Assembly (NCBI GenBank): GCA_003427395.1
Contig: BFEA01000049.1
Location: 1,678,803 to 1,740,884, forward strand
Direction of reading: 5' to 3'
Length of the DNA: 62,082 nt
DNA from: Chara braunii
Taxonomy: Eukaryota; Streptophyta; Charophyceae; Charales; Characeae
Shown here: positions 1-12,379 of the stretch, in pieces
Layout: each line of letters starts with the position of its first letter
How positions within the stretch are numbered: position 1 is the stretch's first letter
Notes under the pieces: generated by a model
Told to the model about the DNA's origin: nothing
Seen by the model: only the letters and a program-made list of their open reading frames with translations
Databases searched by the model: none
Translations under genes and position numbers: made by a program

Positions 1-430
1 TCTCTCTGCCTACGGTTTACCGGGCAGTTCTGTTTGTGACGATATATATCGTCACAAACAGAACTGCCCGGTAAACCGTAGGCAGAGAGGGAGAACAGGA
101 CAACAAACGAGGGGCTGTGACAAACTGTTTTGGTGAAACTCCTCATATATATATCATCATATATATATAAACAGTTTGTCACAGCCCCTCGTTTGTTGTC
201 CTCTTCTCTCTCTCTGCCTACGGTTTACCGGGCAGTTCTGTTTGTGACGATATATATGTATATATATATTTGTCACAGCCCCTCGTTTGTTGTCCTCTTC
301 CCCTTCTGCCTACAGTTTACCGGGCAGCTCTGTTTGATGATATATATATACAGAGCTGCCCAGCAAGCCGAAGGCAGAGAGGGAAAAAAAGGACAACGAA
401 CGAGGGGCTGTGAGAAACTGTTTCGTTGGA
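1..430. repeat. Cluster of foldback (palindromic) repeats
   Basis: Positions 2-89 form a perfect palindrome centred on an AT-rich core at 41-50. Arms 97-130 and 169-202 are a second perfect 34-bp inverted repeat. 269-423 is a third, imperfect palindrome made of the same modules. 211-258 repeats 1-48 directly. The modules recur in the same order, so these look like overlapping or nested copies of one foldback or terminal-inverted-repeat element whose left end lies outside the window. No transposase ORF is visible, so a non-autonomous MITE-like element is the likely class. A related short fragment lies near 8050-8080. Confidence 0.75.
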
Positions 431-617
431 GTTTCACCGACTCGTCAGGAGGCTGAACGCTCTACAGTCTGCAGAGTCCCGTAACTAATAACACTAACCC
501 CGATTGTGGTTAAGCATCAACTACTGCCCAATATATATGTGAATGTTATTGATTGAAACCTACGCTATACAGAATTTATTGATTGAAACCCATGATACCA
601 CGCCAGCGTGTCACACT

Positions 618-661
618 AGGACACAGCCCGGGGCGGGGCGCCGGGGCGGGGCGGGGCGGGG

Positions 662-695
<34 letters not shown>

Positions 696-714
696 GGGGG
701 TGGGGGAGGGGTGA
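618..714 (+). other. G-rich tract with 32-nt poly-G run
   Basis: Several GGGGCGGGGC blocks are followed by 32 consecutive G (663-694) and further G5 and G4 runs. The + strand could form G-quadruplexes. A run of this length is also error-prone in sequencing, so its exact length is uncertain. A (GA)n stretch follows at 771-791. Confidence 0.8.
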
Positions 715-821
715 CTGGTGCAGGGGGAGGAAGTTTGGAGGCAGGGCAGAGGAGGCACGGTGGTGACTGCAGAGAGAGAGAGAGAGAGAGAACAGCAAAA
801 TCATCACAGTGTCAGAAGTAG

Positions 822-2283
822 GTTGCAGACTTTGCAAATGACGACGACCTGCCTAGCATATTGAGCCGCAACTTTTGGAGGCACTTGACAATCCATAGTT
901 AGTTATGTGATCCGAAGTCTGAGACTCTCAGCAACTCCTAGCTCAGTTAGCATTTGCAGAATGGGGATATCATGCAAGGTATGCAGTGCAAGTTAAAACA
1001 GAGGATGAGGCCACATGCCCTCTATCCTCGGTGGGTGGATGGGAGGTCTGGCGTGAGACCTCGTATCCTATGTCACCTTGCGAAGTACTACCCATATATG
1101 TGCCTGCCCACAACTACTGAAATCACAGCAGCAATCAACCAACTCCAATCACTTGTAGATGCACACGGAGAATAGGATCGAAGAGAGAATAAAGTTCAAT
1201 AAACCAATGCCTCTGCTCCCCTACAAACTCCCAAAGGCCATCTGCAAATTATGACCCCTGTGCAGTTGGGTATTGAGTCCCACTGTCCTCTGCGGAGCAA
1301 CAAGCAGAAAACCTCCTAAGAATAGTGTCCAACTTCCCTCTGTCAGTCTCTGTCCTGGTATCTCTCGACCATAGACTTCTTCCTAGGCTGCGACCGCCAT
1401 GTGACAAGAACTTGCTGTCTTTCTTCCCCTATGTCTGTCCACTGCCCTCGGGGGCAACTCCCTTAAACACCATAGCCTGGTAGCTTGCAGCAGCATGACG
1501 TGCAAGGCATAAGTCTTCAAACAAGCAGTGGTCAAGCTGTAAGTTTTAGAACAGCCTAGCGACGCCCCACCTAATGTGTGTGTCTGACTGAACTACTGAC
1601 AGGCTTTTGTAGAAATGTGGCCACCCACTTGCTCAGCCGATGGTTACGAGTCCTGGACGAAGGTCAGGCCCATTTGTTGGGCCAGGAGGCCAGTTCGACT
1701 TCTTCCCATGCTGGTACCAAGCAATTTCCCCAGCCAGAGGCCATGCAATTTTGACAGGCGGTGCCATGTGGTTTCCAAGGCACCTTGCTGGCCATTTTAG
1801 GCCTACGAGTGTGACCATTTTGCAGGCGGCAGGTGAACTCCGAGGTATTTTACTCGTCTGATTCCATCACAATTCGAAGTCAGGTCTGTGTTTCAACTTT
1901 CAAAAGTCGATAGGTATACCAACCGAGCTAGGTCAGTCGATAGCGTAGCCATTGTTGCTGAATTGTCCTGAGGTCATTTGCAGAAAATAGGATGGAAGGA
2001 CAAATGATTCAAACCGCGAAATAACGAGGAAATTGGAGATCTCACCAAAGCACGCAAACATAGAATATTTGCAAATATGGTACACAGTGGTCCTGCAAAA
2101 TAATGGGTTCTTGCAGGTCTACTGTCAGGCAGGGAATGCGTTGCCTGCCTTGATGAGACCAGAGGGCAGCTGGTTGAACCAAATACGGTAATGTGTGCAC
2201 GCTGAGACAAGGACCTGCAGGATGTGAACTGAGGATTACCCTTTTGATGCATGTGTGAAAGCAGCGTTTGGCAACATATTGTC
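822..2283. other. No recognisable gene; probable intron or intergenic DNA
   Basis: Only short unsupported open frames are present. The first exons of the ATP synthase delta gene (transit peptide and N-terminal part) should lie upstream of 2646, but I could not recognise them here; long introns may place them outside the window. Confidence 0.4.
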
Positions 2284-2560
2284 ACTTCTTCTTCCTCTCC
2301 TTCTTCGTCTTCCTCTCCTCCTTCGTCTTCCTCTCCTTCTTCGTCTTCCTCGCCTTCTCCCTTCTGCTTCTCCTTCTTCTCCTTCTTGTTCTTCCTCCTC
2401 CTCTTCCTCCTCTTCCTCCTTGTCCTCCTCTTCCTCCTCTTCTCCTTCTCCTTCTTTTTCTCCTTCTTCTTCATCCTCCTCTTCCTCCTCTCCCTCTTCC
2501 TCTTCATCTTCCTCTTCTTTCTTCTTCTTCTTCTTCTCCTCCTCCTACTCCTGCTTTCTT
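2284..2560 (+). repeat. Polypyrimidine CTT/CCT microsatellite
   Basis: About 275 bp of imperfect CTT and CCT triplets lie 86 bp upstream of the ATP synthase exon, inside its presumed last intron. The open frames on both strands here (Ser/Pro/Leu-rich, or Lys/Arg/Glu-rich on the complement) are composition artefacts. Confidence 0.85.
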
Positions 2561-2630
2561 TTGAAGAAAGCATGCATGTGCAGGGGTACGTAGCCTCTGA
2601 GAGATGGTTTGCTTGTAATCTCGGGTTGGC

Positions 2631-2645
2631 GTGCTTTCTGTGCAG
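2631..2645 (+). other. Splice acceptor of ATP synthase delta last exon
   Basis: A pyrimidine-rich stretch ending in TGCAG directly precedes the GTT codon where similarity to the delta family begins. The reading frame suggests a phase 0 intron. The open frame continues a few codons upstream, but those residues do not fit the family. Confidence 0.7.
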
Positions 2646-2990
2646 GTTGATATGGTTATTCTTCCAGCAACCACGGGGCAGATGGGTGTGTTGCCAGGAC
2701 ATGTCCCCACTGTTGCCCAGCTTCGGCCAGGCGTGCTTTCAGTACATGAGGGTAAAGAGACGAAGCAGTACTTCGTTAGCAGCGGATTTGCGTTCATCCA
2801 TGCAAACTCGACCACTGACGTCTGCGCCATTGAGGCTGTGCCCCTGGAGGATCTCAATCCGGAGGCTGTGAAGTCTGGTCTGGCCTTTTACACAGAACAA
2901 GTGAACCGCGCATCAACTGAGTTAGAAAAGGCAGAGGCAGAGATTGGTGTCGAAGTCCACAGTGCAATGAGCGGGGCGCTCGGATTGTAG
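2646..2990 (+). CDS. Mitochondrial F1-ATP synthase subunit delta (epsilon-type), 3' terminal exon
   Basis: This exon encodes the last 114 residues and the TAG stop of the mitochondrial F1 delta subunit, homologue of bacterial epsilon (human ATP5F1D, yeast ATP16). The protein sits in the central stalk of the F1Fo complex, next to gamma and the c-ring in the matrix. The family signature is clear: [20 protein letters not shown] at the start is the conserved beta-sandwich turn, followed by a GVLSV strand, a YFVSSGFAF strand and the EAVPLED segment. The C-terminal helical part carries a [15 protein letters not shown] motif typical of plant mitochondrial members. Plant homologues are about 200 residues, so roughly the first 85-90, including the presequence, must be encoded by upstream exons not identified here. 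The exon starts after the acceptor at 2641-2645. It is the only convincing host coding sequence in the window. Assignment is by recognition of the family. Confidence 0.93.
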   Translation, partial: VDMVILPATTGQMGVLPGHVPTVAQLRPGVLSVHEGKETKQYFVSSGFAFIHANSTTDVCAIEAVPLEDLNPEAVKSGLAFYTEQVNRASTELEKAEAEIGVEVHSAMSGALGL

Positions 2991-5900
2991 CATTGCCTTG
3001 ACTTGATTGGTACGGACAGGCGTGCATTTCATCCGTGCTCCAGTCCTTCAGTGTGCAACAGGGAGCCCCCCAATGTCCGGCTGCAGATATAAGCCTGCTG
3101 GGGTGAGAGGAGCTAGAGAGGAGGGAAGGGAGAGGGTTTCCAACGTAACACAAGAGAGCCCGAAATGCAGCATCAACAAAGTGCAAGGCATCTTTCGTGG
3201 TTGATGTGGCGGCATGTGCACTCCATCTTTTCTCTGCCTTTCCTGGTCGAGCAGTCTGTCTGTGGGCCTGGGTTTCAAACTACGTCGATTTCTCTCCCCC
3301 AGTGCATTTCTCTGCCTTTCCTGGATGAGCCCGAACCCCTGTTGCTAGCTCGTCCTCTTCCCCAGTGCTTTGTTTTGCTATTAGCTGATTGTGGAGTCTG
3401 CGCATTCTCATGTTTATGCTTTTCCCTGTTGCAGTTATTTCCTCTTCACGTATCTTCTCTGCATCCCTGTCTCGCAATGCGATATTTCCTGTTCATGTCT
3501 TCTCCAGACTGTTGCTCCCCGACAGTCCCTGTGCAGTAAACGGGTGCGTTGTCTATTGCAGCCCAGATATTCCCCCAACCTTATGACATGACCAGTGAAT
3601 GAAGGGCATTTTTCCTTCAATTTCAGGATGCGACTACTTTCTTGGTCTTGATGTAAATCACTCGTTTTGGTGCAAACCAGTTGAGATGTGTTATCAGCTG
3701 TTTCTCTGCTGGGCTCAAGATTGAGCTTCTCCAATGTGCGTGTCTTTTATGGTGTTTCAGGGCTGAATTCAAGCCATTCACAGACGAGAGGCCTGAGGTC
3801 TTTGATTTGCATGTAAAGACCTGGATTGATGTGCTGTGTGTGATTTCGTGAAGTTGTGTGTGCCTTTCCATCGTCCGGTTTGCAGTAGCCTTTGTTCTTG
3901 GCCTTTTTCTTTTTTGTATTTCGGGTTGTCAGGCTCTGATTACGGTCGTCTGGTAGTCCAAGCATCGCACACCCTATACTCTCCTGGTCCCACCCTTTTG
4001 TTGGCGGCTCATAGTGTTCAGGTAGTGTCGATTGATTTGGATGGAAGTGTTTATGTCAACCAGGATTCGAACTCTTGATCTGGTTATCAACAGCTACCAA
4101 TGTGCACCGTTCAGCCATGGGACTGGATCAGATGTGCTTTTAAATTTTGTACGTTTTGCCAGACGCCCTATGTATGTTTGTTTTCCCTATTTGCTGCAGG
4201 CATTGTTTCCTACTGCTGCTGGTGTTAAAACACCAGTACCTACCGCATTTTTCGTACCGCCCGGCCTGGAATGAATTTGGACCGGAGGGGCAGGCCGGTT
4301 CGGCTTCCACGTTAACGGCCGCTCCAACCGGTAGGTACTGGTGGTTTAAAGTGGTAATATGGGTGATTGATTGTACAGAGGGGCACAGGCTTGAGGAGTG
4401 TGCTGTGCTGCTGGGGGATGAAAGGAAGGACCCCTTGGGCCTGGCTCAGAAATGGCGATATTGATTGGTTCTAGCACTGCACACAGGCAGATTCTTACAG
4501 CTGCTATGCCTGAACTGTGCATGCCTTTCTTCTAATGTCTGCATGCTTGAATGGTTGCTAGCAGGCAGGCTGAAGTGCAGTTGTTCCCCGCCTCCAGAAT
4601 CCATCTACTGTTGGGATGGAAGCAGCGGTTGTATATTTATTTATCTTGGGAAGTATCTCCCATAGCAGCAGAATGGTCTGTCACCCGTGCACTAACACGT
4701 TATCACCAAGTTTGATTATGAATGCAGTAAGAGTATGCATGCTCACACTAGGCAATTATAATTACAGAATAACAAAATCAGTGGCCAGCCGGATCGAGTC
4801 CTCCTTCGAGAAGGACTCAGTATAGCCACTGATTTGCGATTCTGCAATTACGAGGGCCTACCAGCTTCTCACCCGAATACAACGTTCATTGTAGCTGTAT
4901 TTGGGGCAACTTTCGGACCGCGTGTGGCGATAATGACCGGGCATTTTGTTCGGGTGAAGATGTGCGAGTATGCGAGCATCATCATGATCTCCCTCATCCA
5001 TCCAACGAATACCCAAGGCACTACCAACATCTTCCAACAGCCGGCAAGGTATTTTGGAGACACTTTACTTTCACTTTGATCTAACTGCGCCCACCCATTA
5101 CCACAAGCATCCTTCCCTATCGGTGTACGTTTGCATTTCAGGTACGGTCCTCAGAAGTTCCAAAAATACACTTGAATTCGGGTATAAGACACACATGGGC
5201 TCTACAGTTTTCTCGAACTCCTGGTCAACACTCGCAGACTGGGAAGAGCGCAGATTGACGGGTCTATTACATTTTCATACGAGGGACATGTATTCCATTC
5301 CCATCAAGGGAAATTTTGCATGGGTGGAGTTGAATTCATGTCCGATGCCCTCTCAATGCAATCCCTTTTGTCTTTAGTTGTGAAGCCTGCTCTCCACAAA
5401 CTGACAAAGGCTTTTACCTTCAGTTTTTGTTTGGAAATTGTCCAATCCTCCTTGCATTCCTCCATTCCACTTGGTATTTCATGCCATCCTGCTTATTGTG
5501 TCTGTAAGCTCAGGCCTCTCAGGGAGTCTGTAAAACCAGTCGTCGTTAAATGATAGGTGGTCTATCAAGTGAAGACAATGGATCTCAGGGATGGCTGATC
5601 TGCCGTTCACGGCATCTTTCAGAGCTTGTTCAGGTCGAAACAGCGGGGAAATCACCTCAACCACGCCTTGTTCTCTCTAACCCAGTCAGGAACCCAAAGG
5701 ATTGAGGACAACATAAAGTCCTGATATAGAACGATAACAAGTATTTCACTGACTAAAATAGGTAATGAGATGGTTGCAGACACCTGAGAATAGAATAATT
5801 ATTGCACAATTTTTTGTCTTAAAAAATGAATGGTTAAGGGACTCCGTCCTGTCATGATATGTTTATGAACACATTTCGATATATAGCTTCAGTACACGAG

Positions 5901-6256
5901 GAAAAATCATTCATGGATTTGATTACAACACTTTGTGCGCCCAGTGTCCCAGTATAATAATTGCATTGAAGGTGGTTGGTCCAGGAGGCAGCGTACGAGA
6001 GAGGTCCGTGGACCTCTCACACATGCAATCATTTTGCTCTTGTTTTTTGTTCTTTGACAGGGACCTTCCTTGACTCTTGCCCAGTGCAGCCGCCAGGACA
6101 ACCAAGGGGTTGAAACTTTTATGTTAATAACCCTCTCCTCCAGTCCACTGTTTCAACGTAAATTAGAGTGGTGTGGAGAAACCTTTTGTATAAGAAGGGT
6201 CCATGCAACTATGCGCAATATGTTCTCCCCGAACCAAATGAGAGGGAGATTGAACC
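2991..6256. other. 3' flank of ATP synthase exon; no further gene seen
   Basis: The 3' UTR presumably starts at 2991, but I see no clear polyadenylation signal. The rest contains only short open frames without recognisable motifs. Codon-scale repeats and long ORFs are absent. Confidence 0.4.
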
Positions 6257-6430
6257 ACCGCTCCCTCCAACGGCAACAAATTTGGGGGACCGGTAGCAAG
6301 GGTTGAAAAACCGACATCCACCGCTCCCTCCAACGGCAACGAATTTGGGGGACTGGTAGCAAGGGTTGAAAAACCGACATAGTGGGAAAAGTTGAAAAAC
6401 TGGTAGCACAATTCGAAAAAACCGACATAG
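6257..6430 (+). repeat. 63-bp tandem duplication with degenerate third part
   Basis: Units start at 6257 and 6320 and are nearly identical. They are followed by a shortened, diverged copy of the second half of the unit (GTTGAAAAACCGACAT-like) up to about 6430. Confidence 0.8.
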
Positions 6431-6516
6431 TGGCAAAAATTGAAAATGTGTTGAATTATCTACACAATTTGTTTTGTGACAGTGGCACTGGTCTATAAAG
6501 ATAGGTATAACAAGTG

Positions 6517-6720
6517 ACTCTCACCCATGCCCACGAAATGGAATCGTACCAGTTATTACAGCAAGCACAACATGATCTTCATCAAGGCACCGTGCTCAAG
6601 ATTACAATATCCAAAGACACTCTCATCCATAGCGATGAAATGGAATCGCACCAAAGTTTACAGCAAGCGCAACATGATCTTCATCGCGATACGGTGCTCA
6701 AGATTACAACATCCAAAGAC
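6517..6720 (+). repeat. 102-bp direct tandem duplication
   Basis: Two units, 6517-6618 and 6619-6720, differ at a modest number of positions. Because 102 is a multiple of three, several frames stay open across both; the frame from 6514 gives a 79-residue product with two 34-residue repeats. I recognise no protein family. Confidence 0.8.
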
Positions 6721-9700
6721 TACACATGTATTATCTATTTTTGGTTCACCTAGGCCACCATTACACCACATATGGAGCCGGTGAGATGTCCCAATTGTAT
6801 AAATATTAGGTGAGGGGTTACTGGCATAGACCAGACATGGAGTGGGTGAGATTTCACAATCGTATGAATATTTGGTTAGGGGGTACTGACATCTTTATTG
6901 AACCGGATTTTGACTGATTAGCCATGTTGTTGAATGCATCGGGCCAAAGTGCACAAGTGAGGTATAAGGGCCCTCCCAACTGCGCCGCGTAGGAATTTTG
7001 TCTTTTGCGCACGCAAAACGTAAAGATTATGATTTATACTTCTCACAAGTCTCTTCGATAGGGTATGGTGTCATGAGGTATTACTTACCTCAAATTGTGA
7101 GAGTTGTCACCATGTCTAGGTGGGTGTGTCCCCACCGAGCTATTGATCCACATGAGGTGACTTCGTGGTATAATCAGAGGTGGAGTAGCTGAGGGCGTGT
7201 CTCGTACGTTGTAGCACATATGGTAAGCGTGGCTAATGCCCAAATTAAACGTGCACGTAAACTGCCACTTGTGGCGCTAATCTCCTAAATGTGGTCCAAC
7301 GCTGATCGACCAGGACGATTAATATAACCACATGACCCAATTTTCCTTTAGTCCAAACCTATAGGAGCATGCTTAGTCTTTTTGCTTCCAGTAACTTATT
7401 ATTGCATAGTACTTGCATCATAAATTGCATGGGTTAATATACCTACAGCGATGATGCAGAAATGACACCATGCCACTTAGATATGTGAAGCCCCATAGTT
7501 TTTAGTTAAGTCGATGCATTATGCGAAACTCATAATCACGCACTCCTTCGTGGATCTTATGGTTGCGCACAATACTTGAGTGTTGACTAAAAAGTATTAC
7601 AGGGGTTATATCCTTGGACTATCTGCGATGGTTGAGACTGATGGGATACCCTCATCTTAAAAGTGAATTTGTAGGCTGGACGTGGACTTTGAATTATGCT
7701 CGCGGACCTAACCGCCGAACCGTTAAATCAACAAGCAAACCCGTCAACCCACTTATACCTCTTCTCTAACCCTGTTAGATTAGAGTCAGATGCAAGTCGA
7801 CAAGGATCCCTCTCGACCCAGCAAGGTTTACGCAACACACTTGATTGTTTGTGGACACATATAACAAAAGGGAAAAAATTATCTAGGCAAGAGGATTTGT
7901 ATAACACTCGTTAGTGAATCTCACTGCCACAAATGTGGCTTGTCCATCAATGCGACATACTTAAACATGCGTCTTAAATCAATTCAAATTTTCCAACATA
8001 CCTGCACAGACATGCACCTCAGCCACAACAACGGGCTGTGCACTGCGGGGATATATATATCGTCAAACAAAACTGCCCTTAATATATAAGTATATATGTA
8101 TTATTTTAAAGAAACTGACGACCTCTAAATAGCGGTCATCCTGACGGCGTGGCACAAATTGCGTGATCTACCTTTCAACAACGTCCTATAAAATCATAAA
8201 AGGGTAACACTAATAAACATATATATCAATGTTTAATCTTTGTGAAACAAGATACATCATGTGAACTATTCCTTTTCATGCAACAATGCATAATATGATG
8301 CATGTAACTAGGCGAAGAGGGGTGAATGATGCAAAACAGAAAAAGAATTATGACGTAAAAAATACAATGATGGATGCGGAGGATATAATAAAAAAAGATT
8401 ACAATAAATATACCAGCGACGAAGAAGCCGATGCAACAATCAAAGATGAAAAAATGGATAAGAAAACCAAGGAGGAGGAGAAAAAGAAGACGAAGAAGAA
8501 GGGGAAGAAGATTAAGACTAATAAAGTATCACCAAAAGAAAGTTTGAGGTTGCTAATATGATGAATTAAAATAAGGTCATATTGATGCAATCCGGGGGCG
8601 AATCGCTCTGTGACTCTCCCGTGTGAGATGTCCTTAAATCATTTTGTCAAACGTCATGAAAGCATTCATTCCACGAGATCTTCCTCGATCTAAAAAAAAG
8701 GTCCAGTTATGGGCATATTTTAACGATACCTCTTAATGAAGTTACAATCGTAAACAACGTGATGACTCCTCCAAGGGACGAGGAAGGTACATGACACAAG
8801 TGCATAAGTAACAGTGATGAGTGCTCGAATGGACAACATCGGTATGGCCTTGTTCATCAGTAGTGAGACGTGGATTCGCTGCTCAGCAAACCCAGTTCAG
8901 TGTTGTATTGGGAAAAACTTCGGGAGTACGTCGATATTTACAATCGTGCGAACTGATAGCGCAAATAAGGAAATTGTCAAGCTTGCTTGTTCAATAGGCC
9001 GAGATACGTGGGTAAAGCAGCATATATTTCATAAAATTTCAACACATGAATGATGGTACTAATCATCCATATCATTATGTGACTATGTTCATGTTCCTTT
9101 CATGGGGTATAACCCAATTAGGTTAATTGTTTCAGAACGGACCGTTTTGACCTTTCTTACAAAAGTTCGGACCATCTATACCACTCTAGATGGTGATCGG
9201 ATTGCAGACATGCATTACACTTGAATCAAATATGAAAAAAATAAAAGAAAAAAAGAACTTATTTTGAAAAAATTACATCGGACTTTGAAAGTATCACTAT
9301 GAATCTGAAGTAGAGCTTGGTAAATTGTACATTAAGTAATTGCAATCCCTTTAGAGCCTTACATATCGTCCCTCCTTCAAGTTAATACAAAGGAGGGTTT
9401 GGGGTTGAACTGCCCTTAACCCTCAAGTCAGTTTCTGCATGCATCGAGGTATTCATTGAAGTGACATGTTAAAATCCGCATAAGAGATACAATTTCTCTT
9501 CAGGAAATGAATACAATTAGCAAGAAACAACACACCTCAACCCTGTGTATGTGTGTGTGTGCATTAACGATAACCCATAATACGCAACTATATTACAACC
9601 ATTCAATCATAGGCTAATGCGTGCATCCAAACTCATATTCTTTATCATCAGGAGTTGTAATGAAATCAGTTTGATGATATCGTTTTGAACGTAACCACGC

Positions 9701-10017
9701 TTCCTTATTCTTTATCCTGTTGACTTTGTATGGGCGATATGCTATTAGACATTAACATAGGCTAACATAACTATTCCCTAAAGATCCGCATGCATGCATG
9801 CAAATACATAAAGGAAAGAAGCGTGAAATACCTAAGAATATAACGCAAAAGAATATAGAACCCAAGAAAGAAAAGAACAACAGTAATGATGAACTATTTT
9901 GTCTGACTCATGAGGAGGTTGGACCCTTGACAACCTACAATATTCCTTCACAATGCTTTGAGTCATAACCAAGCTCCATACCATGTCGTGGATGGGCAAA
10001 AATAAAAATACATGCAG
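6721..10017. other. AT-rich stretch without recognisable gene
   Basis: It contains a Lys/Glu-rich low-complexity open frame at 8286-8561, which is not convincing as a gene, and a fragment near 8050-8080 resembling the foldback repeat at the window start. I see nothing else. Confidence 0.4.
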
Positions 10018-10925
10018 GGTAATATAGGCAAGGTAACATAAGGTAGACAACCACTAAGGAAAGCGAGCGGGGGAGCATGAGATAAGGTAGAAAGGCAAGG
10101 CACGATAATCATCAAGACAGCGAGGTCGCCAGGGAACAAGGTAGCACGGTAGTAAGGCAGCAAAGCACCGAGGCGAGTGGGCTACAGCACAACAAGGCGG
10201 CGGATGGACTCATATAAGGCAACACATAGTATGACAATTGACGCAATGCAAGCAACTGAATGCAACAAAGTGTCAACGTAAGGTGGGAGAAAGCATGTAA
10301 ATGGCCAGGTAAGGCGTGCGAACAGTATTGCAATGCACGTAAATGACAAGGCAAGGCAAGGTAAAACAAATAATTGGCAAAACAAGAAAAAACAAGTGAA
10401 CAACAAGATAAGGTAAGGCAATGAAAGTAAACAACAAGAGCACCAAGGAAAGACAAGTAAATGATAACGCAAAGCGACCTAATGGTACGACAAGGCAAGT
10501 GAACGACATTGCGACAAGCCTAAGTGAGTCAAGTCAATGACAAGGCAAGGTGTAGAAAGTGAATGGTAAGGCGAGGCAAGGCTAGACAAGTGAATGTTAA
10601 GGCAACACAAGTGAATGTTAAGGCATGACGAGACAATACAAAGCAAGGTAAGGCAGGTGGACAATAACGCAAAGCAAAAGAGTAAGTGAACGACAAGGAG
10701 AGACAACACAAGATCAGGTAAGTAAACGACAAGGCAAGGCAAGGCGAGGCATTGCAAGGCAAAGGCGAATGATTGATAAGGTAAGCGAACGACAAGGCAA
10801 GAAAGGCAAAACAACGAAACAACAAGGCAAGGCAACACACAGTAAGTGAATGGCGAGGCAAGGCATGGCAAGGCAAAGCACAAGAAGGCAAACGAACATT
10901 AGAGCATGGTAAGGCGAGTGACTCC
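10018..10925 (+). repeat. Degenerate AAGGC-type minisatellite
   Basis: About 900 bp dominated by AAGGCAAGG-like words, most regular at 10340-10360, 10730-10765 and 10825-10885, mixed with AAGTGAACGACAAGG variants. Overlapping open frames on the complement rich in Leu, Cys, Pro and Ser are by-products of the repeat. Confidence 0.75.
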
Positions 10926-11525
10926 AATTCATCAAATCACTTGTCGAGAAGACCTTACCTAAGTGGTACCTCAAAGAGGTTTCTGACCCACTCAGTCTTC
11001 TAGATCAAGTAGGTTTTATCCCATTCTTTTTCAAAACTAAACCTTGGTGAACATCCTGTTTCAGAAGGGTCAATGCTTTAAATGAGGTGGTGTTTCAGTG
11101 CTAGTTTTAAAAACTGGCAGCCGCGCTTCACGGCACCACAGTTGAAACGTATGCGACAAGGTTGGAGCAATTTCCCTTACAAGTTACAAAGGTATTTGTT
11201 CGTATTTTTGAATGCCATACAAGCATCAGTTATACATATTTTATCTAAGCTTCATCAGTTGGCATGCAAGACCGACAGGTGACTAAGCCTAGAGTATGGC
11301 TAGCACGCATGCGCTTTAGTTGGCATGAAGGGTTAATATAAGGCACTGGGTCCAGCGTCCCAATTACAGAAAACGGAGCAAATTATGAATTGTAGTTGAC
11401 GGGCAGCATTAATTGCCCTCAAATGAGGGGATTACCTGCTCATCAGACTGCACGCTGGCGGCTAACCTTTCAGTAAATCTACAAAGAGTAAGCCTCCAAA
11501 CCCCTCCAATCCAAAAACTCCCAAC
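10926..11525. other. No recognisable feature left of Gypsy-1
   Basis: Single-copy-looking sequence up to the left edge of the Gypsy-1 LTR at 11526. The duplicated target site cannot be checked because the other end of that element is truncated. Confidence 0.4.
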
Positions 11526-12335
11526 TGTTCCACGCTGAGCCTGCACACGGGCCCCATTTGAGGGGCCCAACGGTTGCTGAGGCCCCCCCAGGCTGCGTAC
11601 CATCCAGCACCTGCCCTGGAGGCCCACGGCGGCCCTCCAGGCCCTAGGTAGCACACTAGGTAGATAGGCTTATTTTACTTACCTTTTTTTTTGTGTGTGT
11701 GCTGTCTTATTTTTGTCTGTTCAGGCACCGCTTCGGACTGGCAGCCCCAAGGCCGGACCTTGGGACTGGGTACACCGGAGGCAGGCCCGAAACGAGGCTA
11801 GGCGCATTTTGGCGCCAAACCGGTAGGTACAGGCGTCGTTTCAGGCCTGCAGGACCCAAGACGACACCTTGGGCTAGGTGTACCGGTAGGAGGCCGTTTT
11901 TAGGCCAGGTGCATTTTTGCGCCATGCTGCATCAGCAGCGAGGTCTAGATGTCCGGTAGGGACCCAGACCACCTGGGCTGTTTTCTGAGGCCAGCACCAG
12001 GTAGGCCCAGCCGCCCAGCGCTACAAGTAGCTGGGCCAGGGCTGGGCAAGGGACAATTCGAGTAGCTCACTTCTCGGCGACACGCTGCTGGTGAGGAGAG
12101 CGCTATGCTGCGCTAGGCTGCGGAGTAGAGAGTAGGGAAATAGAGGAGATAGGAAGTGGCGGAGGCCATACCAGCAGTCGGCGAGCTTACCTAGCGCCAT
12201 AGCTGGGCTCCACGCGGTACCTGCACACGACGACGGACACAGTCAGTACGGTAGCAGCGACCTGCAGGTTAGATAGCGAGGAGGACTTCATCTTCTTCTC
12301 TCCCGCCTCCATCTCTCTCTCTCTCTCTCTCCCTC

Positions 12336-12379
<44 letters not shown>

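Noticed and set aside
2251-2871. 206-codon + frame and 242-codon - frame over the CTT/CCT tract
   Set aside because: Low-complexity translation of a triplet microsatellite; open on both strands and in several frames.
4062-4120. tRNA-like boxes on the minus strand (A-box-like 4107-4117, GAGTTCGAATCC B box at 4073-4084)
   Set aside because: The boxes are only about 22 nt apart, too close for a tRNA, and no acceptor or anticodon stem forms; at best a truncated tRNA-derived fragment.
8286-8561. 91-codon Lys/Glu-rich ORF
   Set aside because: Low-complexity A-rich sequence without a domain or supporting context.
11693-11959. 88-codon ORF present in both Gypsy-1 LTRs (also 17477-17743)
   Set aside because: Conserved only because the LTRs are copies of each other; the complement is also open, and no protein family is recognisable.
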